NCBI RefSeq assembly: GCF_026339955.1
Contig: NZ_JAPEPW010000004.1
Span: 186,001-250,000, forward strand
Length of the DNA: 64,000 bases
Origin: Streptomyces sp. NBC_01549
Lineage (GTDB): Bacteria; Actinomycetota; Actinomycetes; Streptomycetales; Streptomycetaceae
Direction of reading: 5' to 3'
The notes under the pieces are model-generated. The model saw only the letters and a list, made by a program, of their open reading frames with translations, ran no database searches and was not told the origin of the DNA. Below are positions 15,537 through 27,004 of the stretch, piece after piece. The translations under genes were made by a program, and so were the position numbers. How positions within the stretch are numbered: the stretch's first letter is position 1; the number at the start of each line of letters is the position of its first letter.

Positions 15537-17297
15537 TCAGTGCGCTGCGGGAGCGTTGAGGCGGGCCAGCAGGAGGGCGATGTCGTCGCTGTGGCGCGGT
15601 GTCCGCCGTACCCCGGCGAGGAGTTCGTCTGCCAGGACCTCGAGGTCGGCCGTCGTGGCTCTTTCCAGCCCCGCCAGGAATGCTTCGATGCCCGCGTCGA
15701 TGTCTCCCTCTGCCGCTTCCAGAAGACCGTCGGTCGTGACCGCCAGCACGCTGCCAGGGCGGATGTGTGTCAGCTTGGTCGCGTACCGGGCCTGCGGGTC
15801 GACACCCAGCGGAAGGCCGCTGGTGATGTCGAGGAGGCGCGGTGGCTCACCTGGAGCGACCAGGGCAGGTGCTGGATGGCCCGCTGTGCAGGCTTCGACC
15901 GTCCCCTCGGCGGGGTCGATCACCAGATAGCAGCAGGTGGCGAACATGGCCCGGTCCGGATCGGTGTCGAATTCGACGAGCAGCCGGTTGGTCCGTGTCA
16001 GCACGGCAGCCGGACCATGCCCCTCGCATGCATAGGCGCGCACAGCCGTGCGCAACTTGCCCATCAGGGAGGCGGCCGGCACGCTGTGGCCCTGGACATC
16101 TCCGATCACCAGTGCAACCGCGCCGCCGGGAAGGCAGATGGCGTCGTACCAGTCGCCGCCGATCCACATGCCCGAGGTGGCCGCCTGGTAGCGTGCGGCA
16201 ATCGTCAAACCGGGCGCCGACAGCGGGCCGGGAGGCAGCATTCCACGCTGCAGTTCCGTGGCCAGAGCTTGCTGTGCCTCGTACATCCTCGCCCGCTCCA
16301 GGGACTGGGCAAGCAGTCCGGCGACGGCAACCAGCAAGGCCCGCTCCTCGGGACCGAACTCCTGGAGCGAGGCGAACCCCATCAGGCAGACCCCGGTCGG
16401 CCCCCGAGAATCCGCCATGGGAATCGCCGCCCACGCGCGACGGCGAGAACTTTCGGCCGCCTGTGCCAGCTGCGGGTAGGCGGCGGCCAGTTCGGTGACG
16501 GAAGCGACGAACACCGGAGCCTGGCGTGCCAGGGCATCCTGCAGCAGGGAGCGCACGCCGGGACGCACATCGCAGACGGCTGCCAGCTCCTCGTCGTAAT
16601 AGCCGCAGGAGGCCACGGCGGACAGCCCACCGGGCAACGACGCCACCACGGCAAACCCATCCGCGCCGAAGTCCTGCAGTCCTGCCTGCGTGGCGGCCAC
16701 GATGTCCTTGACCGTCACGGCCGCCGCCAGCGCGGCGGTGAGCTGTTGCATCCGGCGATTGCGGGTCGCCCCTTCGTGGAAGCCTCGCCTCTCGGCTTCC
16801 TGACGCTCATGCGCGGCCGTGGTGTCCATCACCACCCCGACCATTGTCGTCGGCACTCCTGCCGAGTCGGCCAGCACCCGCCCGCGAGCCTCCAACGAAC
16901 GCCAGACGCCTTCACCCGCCGCGACCCGGTAGGCGATCTGGTAGTCGCCACCGGACTCCACCATCGACTGCAGCGCGACGACGAACTCGGGCAGATCGGA
17001 CTCCGGGATCCTCGACAAGAAGCTGTCGAGATGAGGCGGGCCGTCCTCGGGCAGGCCGTGGAGGGAGAAGGTGAGAGGATCACAGTTGATCTCTCCCGTG
17101 GCGACGTCCCAGCAGAAGAACCCCGCCTGCACGGGGCCGGCGCTCGGCTGGAACGGAGAGTTGGACGACTCCTCCCTGCCCGGATCCTTGGCGCCCGGCT
17201 CGCCCGTCCGCCGGGCGTGGGAGGGCAGCGCGGGAGTGGCGCTCCCTGCGATGCCCTCGCCGCCGTTCGGCCAGGACAGGGATCGGATATCTGTCAC
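15537..17297 (-). CDS. PAS-GAF-SpoIIE (PP2C-type) serine phosphatase
   Basis: This 586-residue cytoplasmic regulator has a PAS domain (about 55-170, FFCWDVATGEINCDPLTFSL), a GAF domain (about 185-330) and a SpoIIE/RsbU phosphatase domain (about 350-580). Metal-binding motifs are intact: GGDWYDA (Asp382), IGDVQGHSVPAA, TTDGLLE and SDDIALLLARL. Such proteins dephosphorylate anti-anti-sigma factors in response to signals sensed by PAS/GAF, and are numerous in Streptomyces. The start is GTG at 17297 with CAGGGAG seven bases upstream. No partner STAS or kinase gene is adjacent, so its target is unknown. Confidence 0.9.
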   Translation of the reverse strand: MTDIRSLSWPNGGEGIAGSATPALPSHARRTGEPGAKDPGREESSNSPFQPSAGPVQAGFFCWDVATGEINCDPLTFSLHGLPEDGPPHLDSFLSRIPESDLPEFVVALQSMVESGGDYQIAYRVAAGEGVWRSLEARGRVLADSAGVPTTMVGVVMDTTAAHERQEAERRGFHEGATRNRRMQQLTAALAAAVTVKDIVAATQAGLQDFGADGFAVVASLPGGLSAVASCGYYDEELAAVCDVRPGVRSLLQDALARQAPVFVASVTELAAAYPQLAQAAESSRRRAWAAIPMADSRGPTGVCLMGFASLQEFGPEERALLVAVAGLLAQSLERARMYEAQQALATELQRGMLPPGPLSAPGLTIAARYQAATSGMWIGGDWYDAICLPGGAVALVIGDVQGHSVPAASLMGKLRTAVRAYACEGHGPAAVLTRTNRLLVEFDTDPDRAMFATCCYLVIDPAEGTVEACTAGHPAPALVAPGEPPRLLDITSGLPLGVDPQARYATKLTHIRPGSVLAVTTDGLLEAAEGDIDAGIEAFLAGLERATTADLEVLADELLAGVRRTPRHSDDIALLLARLNAPAAH

Positions 17298-17541
17298 TGG
17301 TCACTCCCTGCTGTGCGCAAGGACGCCTCCTGGAGAGTGATTTGACGAGGCGTTCAGCGTAGAACCCCGGCAGGCCGTCTCGCGGAGGAATGATCACTGG
17401 AACACCTGAAGGAGTGAGCGCGTCGCAGAAATTGACCCTCTCGCCAGGCACGTTCCGCGCACGCGGCGTTCGACTGCGGCAGGAAGCCTCGTCCTTGGCC
17501 TTTCCTGAGCGCCGAGGTGCCGGACTCCGGTCGACTGCGCA

Positions 17542-17589
17542 GGGGTTGTGCTCCCACTCTGCTCGCTCTGGGGTTGTGCTCCCACTCTG
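17542..17589 (+). repeat. Two 20-bp direct repeats
   Basis: ggggttgtgctcccactctg occurs at 17542-17561 and again at 17570-17589, eight bases apart. The repeats lie in the 400-bp gap between the divergent phosphatase and terpene synthase genes. The rest of this gap shows no gene. They may be a local duplication or paired protein sites. Confidence 0.7.
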
Positions 17590-17701
17590 GACCGACCGCC
17601 ATCTCGCGCTCTGATAATCGTATCGGACACCCGCTAGCCTGATGCGGGCTTGCGGTTCGCCGAGGTCATCCGCGTAAGGTCACCCGGACGAGGAGAGCGT
17701 C

Positions 17702-18727
17702 ATGCAGGAATACTCGTTCGAACTCCCCTTCCCTTCTCGAGTCAGTCAGGCCATGGAATCGGCAGCGCTTCACCACTTCCGCTGGGTCCAGGAGCATGGA
17801 CTGCTGAGCCAGGAGTCCCTCCCCGAGTACCGCCGATGGAACGTGCCGGAGGTAGCCGCCCGCTTCTGGCCACATGCGGGCGGAGTGGACCTGGAGTTGG
17901 GGGTCGATATAGCAGGCTGGTTCATCCTGTTCGACGACCAGTTCGATGGGCCGCTCGGAGTGGAGCCGCACAGAGTCGCACGGATCGTCCAAGAACTCAT
18001 CGATGTCGTGTACGCGCGTCCCGGCGCGGTACCCGCGGGTCCGAACAAAAGTCTCACCCCCGCGGCAAGCGGGCTCATCTCACTCTGGTCACGTCAGGTC
18101 CGGGGAATGTCCGCCGCGTGGCAGCAGCGGTCGACCCGCAACTGGGAAGACTTTCTCAACGCCTACACCAGCGAGAGCATCAACCGTCGAAGCGGCATCA
18201 TTCCCGACGTCAGCACATATCTCAGTCTGCGCCACAAGGCAGGACTGGAGAATGTGCTGATCGACTACGCCGAACGCATCGGCCATTACGAAGTGCCTGA
18301 TGCCCTGTTTACCCTGCCGGAGATCCAGGAAATGCACAATGCGACGGTCCAGGTCGTCAACATTGTTCAGGACGTGTTCTCGGTTGCCAAGGAGGAAGCC
18401 AGAGGAGACTGTCACAACCTGGTTCTCGTACTCCAGCACCATCGGAACTATTCACGTGGGGAGGCCCTCGCGGAGGCCCGGTCGATAGTCCGCGGCCACA
18501 CCGATGAATTCCTTCGCCTGAAAGCACGGCTCCCGGCACTTTTCGATGCCGCGGCCCTTTCCCCGCACGACCGGGGCGTCGCCTATGTCTTCGTCGATGA
18601 CCTCCAGGCCCAGATGAAGGGCTGTCACGACTGGTGCCGCAGCTCCAGCCGCTACTCCCGGGTGATCCGCGCGCGGCCCGACGAGCCCACCTACCTCGAG
18701 GAAATGCGCCTGGAAGGACTCGGATGA
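17702..18727 (+). CDS. Class I terpene synthase
   Basis: This 341-residue enzyme has the bacterial class I terpene cyclase fold. The aspartate-rich motif is FDDQFD (Asp78, Asp79, Asp82). A pyrophosphate-sensing Arg lies in the INRRSGIIPDVSTYLSLRH region, and the RY pair is Arg317-Tyr318. The second metal motif reads VQDVFSVAKEEARGD. Its first ligand position, normally Asn, is Gln223, followed by Ser227 and Glu231. AGGAGAG stands five bases ahead of ATG at 17702. It would cyclise a prenyl diphosphate, probably farnesyl or geranyl, to an unknown product. No P450 or prenyl transferase is adjacent, so this is a stand-alone cyclase. Confidence 0.85.
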   Translation: MQEYSFELPFPSRVSQAMESAALHHFRWVQEHGLLSQESLPEYRRWNVPEVAARFWPHAGGVDLELGVDIAGWFILFDDQFDGPLGVEPHRVARIVQELIDVVYARPGAVPAGPNKSLTPAASGLISLWSRQVRGMSAAWQQRSTRNWEDFLNAYTSESINRRSGIIPDVSTYLSLRHKAGLENVLIDYAERIGHYEVPDALFTLPEIQEMHNATVQVVNIVQDVFSVAKEEARGDCHNLVLVLQHHRNYSRGEALAEARSIVRGHTDEFLRLKARLPALFDAAALSPHDRGVAYVFVDDLQAQMKGCHDWCRSSSRYSRVIRARPDEPTYLEEMRLEGLG

Positions 18728-18905
18728 CGCTGAGCACGAGCAGCGGTGAGGTGCAGTGCGACGTGGATCTCGAGGCGCCGCTCGGCGAGCGGGACGGGCA
18801 GCAGGTCCTCGATGCGGTGCACACGGTAGACGGCGGTGCAAACGGTAGACGATGGTGTTGTGGTGCACGTGCCGCTCCTCGACAGTGCGTTCCGCGATGT
18901 TGCAT
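18728..18905 (-). pseudogene. C-terminal remnant of a PucR-type regulator
   Basis: The minus strand gives RHVHHNTIVYRLHR and, in a shifted frame, HRIEDLLPVPLAERRLEIHV followed by ALHLTAAR. This is the conserved C-terminal helix-turn-helix of PucR/CdaR-type regulators. The two parts are separated by a near-perfect tandem duplication of about 19 bp (gtctaccgtttgcaccgcc, then gtctaccgtgtgcaccgc), which shifts the frame. The rest of the gene is gone. The interval up to 19041 contains no other clear gene. Confidence 0.65.
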
Positions 18906-19041
18906 GCGGGCTGGGTCCGTTCGAAGGCCCGACGGGGCTTCGTCGTCTCACACAGCCCCTATGAGCGGGGTCCTGGCTGTAGCTGTATGACCAGGTGGAA
19001 GACCTCCCGGGCCGCATAGCGTTTGAGTCCTCTGAGTCAAG

Positions 19042-19612
19042 TCAGCTGGCTTTGAGGCGTCGGGTGGTGGGGTGGTTGTCAGGGTCGTAGGCGGTGGCGT
19101 TGTGCCAGCAGGCCCATATGACGCGGAGCCATGCGCGGGCGACGATACGGGTGGCGTGCGGGTTGCGTTTCCCGCGTGCGCGGGCGTTTGCGAAGAGGGC
19201 GGCGGCCCAGGGTGATTGCATGCGGGAGTTGTGAAGGCAGTGACAGGCCTTGCGGGCGCGTGTGTTGGCGGCCCACCGGAAGTAGCCGCCGTGTGCCTTC
19301 CCGGATGCCTCGGTTACCGGTGCGGCTCCGCACTCGGCGGCGGCCTGTTCGCGGACTCGACGCGGTCGAAAATCGGGCCCACCTCAGCGGGCAGGCGCGA
19401 GGTTGATGGTGCCCACGCCAGGCAACTGAGCGAGGAGGACGGCGCGCGGGTGCCTGGCGAGACACTTCTTGATGGTCGTCTCGAGCTGGGTGATGGTTGC
19501 CTGCAGACTGCGCAGGAGCTGGACTTGTAACGTGATGAGCGTGGTGAGGACGGACGCGGGGAGACTGACCGGGGCGACGGGAGCGGAGCGGAGCCGGGCC
19601 AGCAGGGCGGGT
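19042..19612 (-). pseudogene. C-terminal part of an IS110-family transposase, frameshifted
   Basis: Successive minus-strand frames read LLRSLQATITQLETTIKKCL, LLAQLPGVGTINLA, EVGPIFDRVES, GGYFRWAANTRARKACHCLH, and AWLRVIWACWHNATAYDP, ending at the TGA 19042-19044. This is the Transposase_20 half of IS110/IS1111 enzymes (helix-hairpin-helix PGVG, then the catalytic Ser-containing tail). Frameshifts and loss of the N-terminal DEDD domain make it inactive. Its upstream end is fused to the decayed KdpD at about 19613, so this element or its removal truncated that gene. Confidence 0.7.
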
Positions 19613-20566
19613 GCTCGGTGGCGTTGGCCTGGCGGGCGAAGTCCAGGACGGCCTCGGCGGGTTCGTCGCCGACGAGGGTGTGGTAGCTGCCGCCGAGGCT
19701 TTCCACCAGTGCGCGCTGCCGGTCCAGCAGCTGCGGGGAGGCGGTGACCAGCCCGTCGCCGCTCATGACGTGGACGGCGAGCATTTCACCGCCCGCTCTC
19801 CGGGAGGCGATCCGCTCGCCGCGGCGGATGAGGGTTTCGCCCTCCGGCCCACCGGACAGGGTGACCAGCACGCGTTCCCGGGTGGCCCAGGGTTCCTGGA
19901 TGCCCCGCTCCTCGCGATAGCGCAGCAGGGCTTCATCGACGCGGTCGGCCGCCCACGGCAGGGCGATCTCCCGCAGGGCGGTGAGGTTGCCCACGCGGCA
20001 GAAGTTCGCCAGAGCGGCGTCGATCCTCTCGGGCGGGTAGACGTTGCCGTGGGCCATCCGCCGACGGAGCGCCTCGGCCGACATACCAGCTCGATCTGGT
20101 CGGCGCGGCGGACGACCTCGTCGGGGACGGTCTCCCGCTGTCTGATGCCGGTGATCTGCTCGACGACGTCGTTCAGCGACTCCAGGTGCTGGATGTTGAC
20201 GGTGGAGATGACGTCGATGCCCGCGTCGAGCAGTTCCTCGATCTCCTGCCAGCGTTTCTCGTTGCGGCAGCCGGGGATGTTGGTGTGCGCGAGTTCGTCG
20301 ACCAGCGCGACCTTCGGGTGGCGTGCCAGTACGGCATCGAGGTCCATCTCGGTGAAGGTCGCCTCCCGGTAGCGCATGGTCCTACGGGGCACGGTCTCAA
20401 GCCCCTGGGCCATCTGCCGGGTCAGCGGACGGCCGTAGTCCTCCATGAAGGCGATGACCACGTCGGTGCCCCGCCCCGCGCGGCGCTGCCCCTCGCCGAG
20501 CATGTCGTACGTCTTGCCTACCCCAGGGGCTGCCCCGAGGTAGACCCGGAGAGTGCCGTGCGGCAC
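19613..20566 (-). pseudogene. Truncated, frameshifted KdpD N-terminal region
   Basis: A good Shine-Dalgarno site (GAAGGAG) precedes GTG at 20566, and the frame begins VPHGTLRVYLGAAPGVGKTY, the KdpD Walker A region. It continues through VALVDELAHTNIPGCRNEKR to RRADQIELV. Near 20090 about four bases are missing; the other frame resumes DMSAEALRRRMAHGNVYPPE and runs into the universal-stress domain (ERVLVTLSGGPEGETLIRRG). The protein stops making sense at ANATEHPP, where the IS110 remnant begins. Membrane and kinase domains are absent. It lies 200 bp downstream of the complete kdpD and is closely similar to it. Confidence 0.8.
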
Positions 20567-20768
20567 GTTTCGCTCCTTCCGGGCGCCAGCGGGTCCTCTT
20601 ACTTCTCCATGGTCCTTCGGATCGCCCGGAAGCGGCGGCCGCGTAGGGTCGTGGCCCTGGCGATCGCAAGGGCCAGGGAGTGGCACGAAGAGGAGAGGTG
20701 GGGCGTGCTGGACTGCGCGGAAACGCCCGGAGGCTGCTGGGCACGGTGTCCTGAGGGACGTCGACGCG

Positions 20769-23315
20769 TCAGGAGATGGCTGTCGCCGGAAGGTCGGCGG
20801 GGGCCGGCTGGAGATCCGGTGCGGCCGGGACGGTGAGGACCATGGTGAGGCCGCCGCCAGGGGTGTCCTCGGCGGCGATGGTGCCGCCCATGGTCTCGGC
20901 AAAGCCTCGGGCGACCGCGAGACCCAGCCCCACCCCGGCCCCGCGGGGAGCGTCTCCGTACCGCTGGAAGGGTTCGAAGATACGATCCTTGGCCTCGTCG
21001 GGGACGCCCGGGCCGCGGTCCACCACTCGTACCTCCACCCGGTCGGCCATGGCGCTCGCGGACACCAGGACCGGTTCGTCGGCGGGGCTGTACTTGACGG
21101 CGTTCTCGACGAGGTTGGCGACCGCGCGCTCCAGCAGACCGGGGTCGACGGCGACCATCGGCAGGGTCTCGGGGATGTCGAGCTCGACGCTGTCCTCGGG
21201 CACGCCGCCCAGCGCCATCGGCACCACCTCGTCGAGGTCGATCTCGCGGATCAGCGGGGTGACCGTGCCCGTCTGGAGCCGGGACATGTCGAGCAGGTTG
21301 CCCACCAGGTGGTCGAGCCGGTCGGCGCCCTCCTCGATGCCTTCGAGCAGCTCCGCCTGGTCATCCTCGGACCATTCGACGTCCTGCGAGCGGAGTGAGG
21401 ACACTGCGGCCTTGATCCCTGCGAGCGGGGTGCGCAGGTCGTGACTGACCGCGGCCAGCAGCGCGGTGCGGATGCGGTTGCCCTCGGCGAGGGCGTGCGA
21501 CTGGTCGGCCGCGGACTGCAGCCGTTGGCGGTCCAGGACCACCGCGGCCTGTGCGGCGAACGCCGCCAGCACCCGCCGGTCCTCGGCCGGCAGAACCCTG
21601 CCCGACAAGGCCAGCGCCATGTGATCGCCGACCGGCATGTCGACGTCCGCGTCCTCCGGCCGCTCGACCACCGTCCGCGTGCCGACACTGCCCGCGCAGG
21701 TCCACGGATCGACGTCACTGGCCCGCTCCAGGAGGGCCACCGACTCCATGCCGAAAGTCTCCCGGACCCGCTCCAACAGGGCCTCCAGGCTTGTCTCCCC
21801 GCGCAGGACGCTGCCGGCGAGGAAGGAAAGGATCTCCGACTCGGCGCGCAGCCGGGCCGCCTGATGGGTGCGGCGGGCGGCAAGGTCCACCACAGAGGCC
21901 ACCGACACGGCTACTCCCACGAAGATCGCGATGGCGACGATGTTCTCTGGGTCGGCGATCGTCAGGGTGTGGACGGGCGGAGTGAAGAACCAGTTCAGCA
22001 GCAGGGAGCCCACCAGCGCCGAGGCGAGCGCCGGATAGAGCCCGCCGAGCAGGGCCGAGGCCACCGTCAGCGTCAGGAACAGCAGCATGTCGTTGGCGAG
22101 GCCGACTTCGGGGGTGACGCTGCCGAGGAGGAACGTGAGGAGGGCCGGGCCTGCCACGCCGACCAGCCAGCCCCAGACGACGCGCAGCCGGCCGAGGTGT
22201 GCCCCCCGGCCGATGGGCAGTCCGCGTCCCTTGCCCGCCTCGTCGTGGGTGATCAGGTGGACGTCGAGGTCGGGCCCCGACTCCCGGGCGACGGTGGCGC
22301 CGACACCCGGTCCGAAGACGTACTGCCATCCCTTGCGGCGGGAGACACCGAGGACGATCTGCGTGGCGTTCACGCCACGCGCGAAGTCGAGCAGCGCGAC
22401 CGGTATGTCGTCCCCGATGACGTGGTGGAAGGTGCCGCCGAGGTCTTCGACGAGGGTGCGCTGGACGGCCAATTCCTTGGGCGAGGCGTTGGTCAGTCCG
22501 TCACTGCTGGCGATGTAGACCGCGAGGACCTCGCCGCCGGCGCCCTTCTCGGCGAGCCGCACCGCGCGACGGATCAGCGTCCTGCCCTCGGGGCCGCCGG
22601 TCAGCCCGACGACGATCCGCTCGCGCGAGCCCCAGATCTTCGAGACCTTGTGCTCGCTGCGGTACTCATTGAGGTACTCGTCGACCCGGTCGGCGACCCA
22701 GAGCAGGGCGAGCTCGCGCAAGGCGGTGAGGTTGCCGGGGCGGAAGTAGTTGGACAGGGCCGCGTCGACCTTGTCGGGCTTGTAGATGTTGCCGTGCGCC
22801 ATGCGGCGGCGCAGTGCCGGCGGGGACATGTCGACCAGCTCGATCTGGTCCGCCCGCCGTACGACCTCGTCCGGTACGGTCTCCTGCTGCCGGATGCCGG
22901 TGATGGACTCGACGACGTCGCCCAGTGACTCCAGGTGCTGGATGTTGACGGTCGAGATCACGTCGATCCCGGCGGCGAGCAGTTCCTCGACGTCCTGCCA
23001 GCGTTTGGTGTTGCGTGAACCCGGGATGTTCGTGTGGGGCAGCTCGTCGACGAGAGCCACTTGGGGGTGCCGGGCGAGTACCGCGTCCACGTCCATCTCG
23101 GTGAAGACGGTGCCGCGGTACTCCAGTTCCTTGCGCGGGATCTGTTCCAGGCCGTGCAGCATCACTTCGGTGCGCGGCCGGTGGTGGTGCTCGACGAAGG
23201 CGACGACGCAGTCGGTGCCCCGCTCGACACGGCGGTGTGCCTCGGACAGCATGGCGTACGTCTTGCCGACCCCCGGTGCCGCACCGAGGTAGATCCGAAG
23301 CTTGCCGCGTGCCAT
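20769..23315 (-). CDS. kdpD: Sensor histidine kinase KdpD
   Basis: This 848-residue protein has the full KdpD layout. There is an N-terminal KdpD domain with Walker A GAAPGVGKT (about 10-18), a universal-stress-protein-like domain (about 240-370), four clustered helices (LLTFLLGSVTPEVGLANDML to AIAIFVGVAVSVASVVDLAA), a GAF region, and a histidine kinase core with phospho-acceptor His625 in VSHDLRTPLAG and ATP-binding motifs NLVENAVKYS and GVGLGLAVARG. It senses potassium limitation or turgor and phosphorylates KdpE. The start ATG at 23315 gives MARGKLRIYLGAAPG; the longer frame lacks support. It follows kdpE by 71 bp, reversing the common D-then-E order. Confidence 0.93.
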   Translation of the reverse strand: MARGKLRIYLGAAPGVGKTYAMLSEAHRRVERGTDCVVAFVEHHHRPRTEVMLHGLEQIPRKELEYRGTVFTEMDVDAVLARHPQVALVDELPHTNIPGSRNTKRWQDVEELLAAGIDVISTVNIQHLESLGDVVESITGIRQQETVPDEVVRRADQIELVDMSPPALRRRMAHGNIYKPDKVDAALSNYFRPGNLTALRELALLWVADRVDEYLNEYRSEHKVSKIWGSRERIVVGLTGGPEGRTLIRRAVRLAEKGAGGEVLAVYIASSDGLTNASPKELAVQRTLVEDLGGTFHHVIGDDIPVALLDFARGVNATQIVLGVSRRKGWQYVFGPGVGATVARESGPDLDVHLITHDEAGKGRGLPIGRGAHLGRLRVVWGWLVGVAGPALLTFLLGSVTPEVGLANDMLLFLTLTVASALLGGLYPALASALVGSLLLNWFFTPPVHTLTIADPENIVAIAIFVGVAVSVASVVDLAARRTHQAARLRAESEILSFLAGSVLRGETSLEALLERVRETFGMESVALLERASDVDPWTCAGSVGTRTVVERPEDADVDMPVGDHMALALSGRVLPAEDRRVLAAFAAQAAVVLDRQRLQSAADQSHALAEGNRIRTALLAAVSHDLRTPLAGIKAAVSSLRSQDVEWSEDDQAELLEGIEEGADRLDHLVGNLLDMSRLQTGTVTPLIREIDLDEVVPMALGGVPEDSVELDIPETLPMVAVDPGLLERAVANLVENAVKYSPADEPVLVSASAMADRVEVRVVDRGPGVPDEAKDRIFEPFQRYGDAPRGAGVGLGLAVARGFAETMGGTIAAEDTPGGGLTMVLTVPAAPDLQPAPADLPATAIS

Positions 23316-23386
23316 GGTCTCGTCTCTTCGTGTCTGCGAGTCTGCGGTCGGTGAGGGTCGGTGTCGGGGCCCGCGTCGAACAGGGG

Positions 23387-24070
23387 TCAGTTCTCGAAGC
23401 GGTATCCCATGCCCGCTTCGGTGATCAGATAGCGGGGGTGGGCGGGGTCCGCCTCCAGTTTGCGGCGGAGTTGGGCCATGTAGACCCGCAGGTAATTGGT
23501 CTTGTTGGTCTGGGAGCTGCCCCACACCTCCTGGAGCAGTTGCCTCTGTGTGATGAGCCGGCCGGGGTTGGTGACCAGGATCTCCAGCAGATGCCACTCG
23601 GTCGGTGTGAGGCGTACGTCGTGCCCGGCGCGGGTGGCCTTCTTGGCGAGCAGGTCGATGGTGAAGTGCTCCGTGGTGACCAGGACGGTCTCGGGGCCCA
23701 GTGGAATGTCCTCGGTGCGGCGGACGGCGGCGCGCAGCCGGGCGAGGAGTTCGTCCATGCTGAACGGCTTGGTGATGTAGTCGTCGGCGCCCGCGTCGAG
23801 GGCCGCGACCTTCTCGTCGGATGCCCGGCGGGCGGACAGGACGAGGATCGGTACGCGGGTCCAGCCGCGCAGGGCCTTGATGACGTCCGTGCCGTCCATG
23901 TCGGGCAGGCCGAGGTCGAGCAGGACCACGTCGGGCTGGCGGGCGGCGGCGAGGCGCAGTGCGGTAGTGCCGTCGGGGGCCGGGTCCACTCCGTACTTGC
24001 GGGCCTGCAGGTTGATCACGAGGGCCCGGACGAGCTGAGGGTCGTCCTCCACCACCAGTACCCGGGTCAT
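23387..24070 (-). CDS. kdpE: Response regulator KdpE (OmpR family)
   Basis: This 227-residue protein has a receiver domain (acidic Asp9/Asp10, phospho-acceptor Asp52 in VVLLDLGLPD, Lys in ITKPFS) and a C-terminal OmpR/PhoB winged helix (LTPTEWHLLEILVTNPGRLI, then NYLRVYMAQLRRKLEADPAH). It is the only response regulator in the window, although several KdpD-type sensors are present. It is thus the best candidate to bind the repeated CGTMAG/CGTCAAG arrays upstream of the potassium genes. It is separated from kdpC by a hairpin terminator, and upstream of kdpD. Confidence 0.93.
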   Translation of the reverse strand: MTRVLVVEDDPQLVRALVINLQARKYGVDPAPDGTTALRLAAARQPDVVLLDLGLPDMDGTDVIKALRGWTRVPILVLSARRASDEKVAALDAGADDYITKPFSMDELLARLRAAVRRTEDIPLGPETVLVTTEHFTIDLLAKKATRAGHDVRLTPTEWHLLEILVTNPGRLITQRQLLQEVWGSSQTNKTNYLRVYMAQLRRKLEADPAHPRYLITEAGMGYRFEN

Positions 24071-24131
24071 CGGTGTGCGCCTTTCCTGAGCATGCGGAGG
24101 GCCGGAGCGGTCGGAACCGGCCTCATGGCCA

Positions 24132-24175
24132 CGGGAGTCGGCGGTTGGGGGTGTGTCCCCGTCCGCCGACTCCCG
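24132..24175 (-). terminator. Hairpin terminator between kdpC and kdpE
   Basis: cgggagtcggcgg (24132-24144) and ccgccgactcccg (24163-24175) form a perfect 13-bp stem around an 18-base loop, in the 124-bp gap between kdpC and kdpE. It probably ends or weakens the kdpFABC transcript, letting the regulatory genes be expressed at a lower level. Confidence 0.65.
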
Positions 24176-24194
24176 CGTGGTGCATGTAAGCCCA

Positions 24195-24863
24195 TCAGCT
24201 CTTCGCCACGAGTTCCTTGAGCGCGATGTTGAGTTGGAGGACGTTGACGCGGGGCTCGCCGATGAAGCCGAGGGTGCGGCCGTCGGTGTGCTCGTCGACC
24301 AGCTTCTGCACCTGGGCGACGGGCAGGCCGTTCTTCTCCGCGATCCGGTGCACCTGGATGTCCGCGTAGTCCGGGGAGATGTCCGGGTCCAGGCCGGAGC
24401 CGGAGGACGTCACCGCGTCGGCGGGCACGTCGGAGGGCCTGACCGTGTAGCCGTTCACCGAGTTGTCCTTGATGACGGCGGCCTTGGCATCCTTGACCCA
24501 CTTGATCAGGTCGGCGTTGTCACCCGAACGGTTGGTGGCACCGGACAGGATCAGCTTGTACTGCGTGTTGACGCTGTTGGCGCCCAGTCCGTTGGCGGGG
24601 CGGCCCTGGAACCACTTCAGGTCGGCATCCGGGGTCTCCTGGCCCTTCTTCAGTGGCAGGTTGTAGGACTGGCCGATCAGCGAGGAGCCGACGACAGTGC
24701 CGTTCGCCTTGATCTCCGAGCCGTTCGCCTGGTCGGAGAACAGGCCCTGGGCCACCCCGGTGATCGCCAGCGGGTACAGCACACCGCAGATGACGGTGAG
24801 CACGAGGAGGGCACGGAGTCCGGCCCAGAGCAACCGGGCGGTGTTGGTAACCGAGTTGTTCAT
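24195..24863 (-). CDS. kdpC: Potassium-transporting ATPase subunit KdpC
   Basis: This 222-residue subunit has one N-terminal helix (LLVLTVICGVLYPLAITGVA) and a periplasm-facing soluble domain. Conserved blocks include GSSLIGQSYNLPLKKGQETP, FQGRPANGLGANSVN, SGSGLDPDISPDYADIQVHR and RVNVLQLNIAL. KdpC stabilises the KdpA-KdpB complex. It begins five bases after the kdpB stop, so it is part of the same transcript. Confidence 0.95.
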   Translation of the reverse strand: MNNSVTNTARLLWAGLRALLVLTVICGVLYPLAITGVAQGLFSDQANGSEIKANGTVVGSSLIGQSYNLPLKKGQETPDADLKWFQGRPANGLGANSVNTQYKLILSGATNRSGDNADLIKWVKDAKAAVIKDNSVNGYTVRPSDVPADAVTSSGSGLDPDISPDYADIQVHRIAEKNGLPVAQVQKLVDEHTDGRTLGFIGEPRVNVLQLNIALKELVAKS

Positions 24864-24868
24864 GGGGA

Positions 24869-27000
<2,132 letters not shown>

Positions 27001-27004
<4 letters not shown>

